Assembly (NCBI GenBank): GCA_049325055.1 | Contig: JBMOPB010000106.1 | Location: 1-30,241 of the forward strand | Length of the DNA: 30,241 nucleotides | Source of the DNA: BRHc4a sp049325055 | GTDB lineage: Bacteria; Bacillota; Desulfotomaculia; Desulfotomaculales; Desulfocucumaceae | Direction: 5' to 3' | In this document: piece by piece, positions 30,118 to 30,241 of the stretch | Position numbering within the stretch: position 1 is the first letter of the stretch | How the letters are laid out: each line of letters begins with the position of its first letter | Made by a program: the position numbers and the translations under genes | The notes under the pieces: model-generated | Databases searched by the model: none | What the model saw: only the letters and a program-made list of their open reading frames with translations | What the model was told of the DNA's origin: nothing

Positions 30118-30241
30118 ACTTGCTGCCCCCGCCTTTTTTAACCGTAGGTTCCAATTGCTTTCCGGTTCCGATGGTCCTGTCCCCGGGTGCGCCAGCGCAC
30201 ATGTAGTCTCCCAGCACCTCACAAGCCTCACACTCCGGTCC
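30107..30241 (-). CDS. C-terminal end of an unidentified minus-strand gene
   Basis: The frame enters from the right edge and reads 44 codons, GPECEACEVLGDYMCAGAPG, then DRTIGTGKQLEPTVKKGGGS and KYRG, ending at TAG (30109-30107). It has a C-x2-C pair and a third Cys, a basic Gly/Lys-rich tail, and codon use like the other genes, so it is probably real. I recognise no family. Its last codons and stop lie in the heptamer array. Confidence 0.5.
   Translation of the reverse strand, partial: GPECEACEVLGDYMCAGAPGDRTIGTGKQLEPTVKKGGGSKYRG

Noticed and set aside
1..30241. tRNA or rRNA genes, CRISPR arrays and full insertion sequences
   Set aside because: I looked for T-loop signatures, regularly spaced repeats and transposase motifs and found none; a tRNA could still be missed by eye.

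Overview
The window reads as a chromosomal segment of an anaerobic, spore-former-type Firmicute, most like the Peptococcaceae/Pelotomaculaceae (Desulfotomaculum or Pelotomaculum relatives). The signs are: a split glycine decarboxylase (gcvPA/gcvPB) with LipM and LipA rather than LipB; RqcH and RemA; a DUF2148 ferredoxin-like protein; an SLH-domain surface protein; GAF plus SARP/BTAD regulators; strong AGGAGG-type ribosome sites; and GTG/TTG starts in mid-range GC DNA. The organism assignment is inference; no rRNA or tRNA gene is visible.

Layout. 1-2510 (minus) is the 5' part of a large secreted SLH protein with a Gly/Ser linker, fibronectin-like modules and a PPC-like module, running off the left edge. 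It is preceded by a short conserved-looking ORF. 2900-4600 (minus) is a GAF + winged-helix + BTAD regulator, divergent from an NCS1 cytosine-permease-type transporter (4863-6140), with palindromes between them. 6186-13097 is a glycine catabolism and lipoylation block: promoter, tandem glycine riboswitch, terminator, gcvT, gcvH, a small inverted-repeat insertion, gcvPA, gcvPB, lipM, then a separate promoter, a truncated methyltransferase and lipA. GcvH is the lipoyl carrier; LipM and LipA would supply its cofactor, so the block is functionally self-contained.

13157-13390 is a compact orphan transcription unit (promoter, tiny ORFs, strong terminator) facing the end of rqcH (13517-15298, minus). 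Then come a broken CheY-like receiver, a DUF2148 protein, an inositol-monophosphatase-family protein and a Cys-rich clostridial protein. 17956-18740 is a Yip1-family membrane protein followed by the 24-codon tail of a lost MacB/FtsX-type permease. 18820-19680 is a MntA/HepT (nucleotidyltransferase/HEPN) toxin-antitoxin pair, followed by a 67-residue orphan with a hairpin at its start. 20005-21161 is bioB with its own promoter and terminator, then a Ca2+-type P-ATPase.

24161-29850 is housekeeping: dapF, an aspartate-type aminotransferase, then the conserved yicC-remA-gmk-rpoZ-coaBC cluster closed by a terminator. The right end holds a decayed histidine-kinase ATPase fragment, an eight-unit C-rich heptamer array, and the 3' end of a minus-strand gene whose stop codon lies inside the array.

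No clearly new multi-gene system is evident. The best candidates for something undescribed are the orphan short transcription unit at 13157-13390, the MntA with an unusually long GS-to-DxD spacing, the hairpin between ribosome site and start at 19698-19734, and the G8 tract in the bioB promoter spacer. A recurring theme is gene decay: four truncated genes sit between intact operons.
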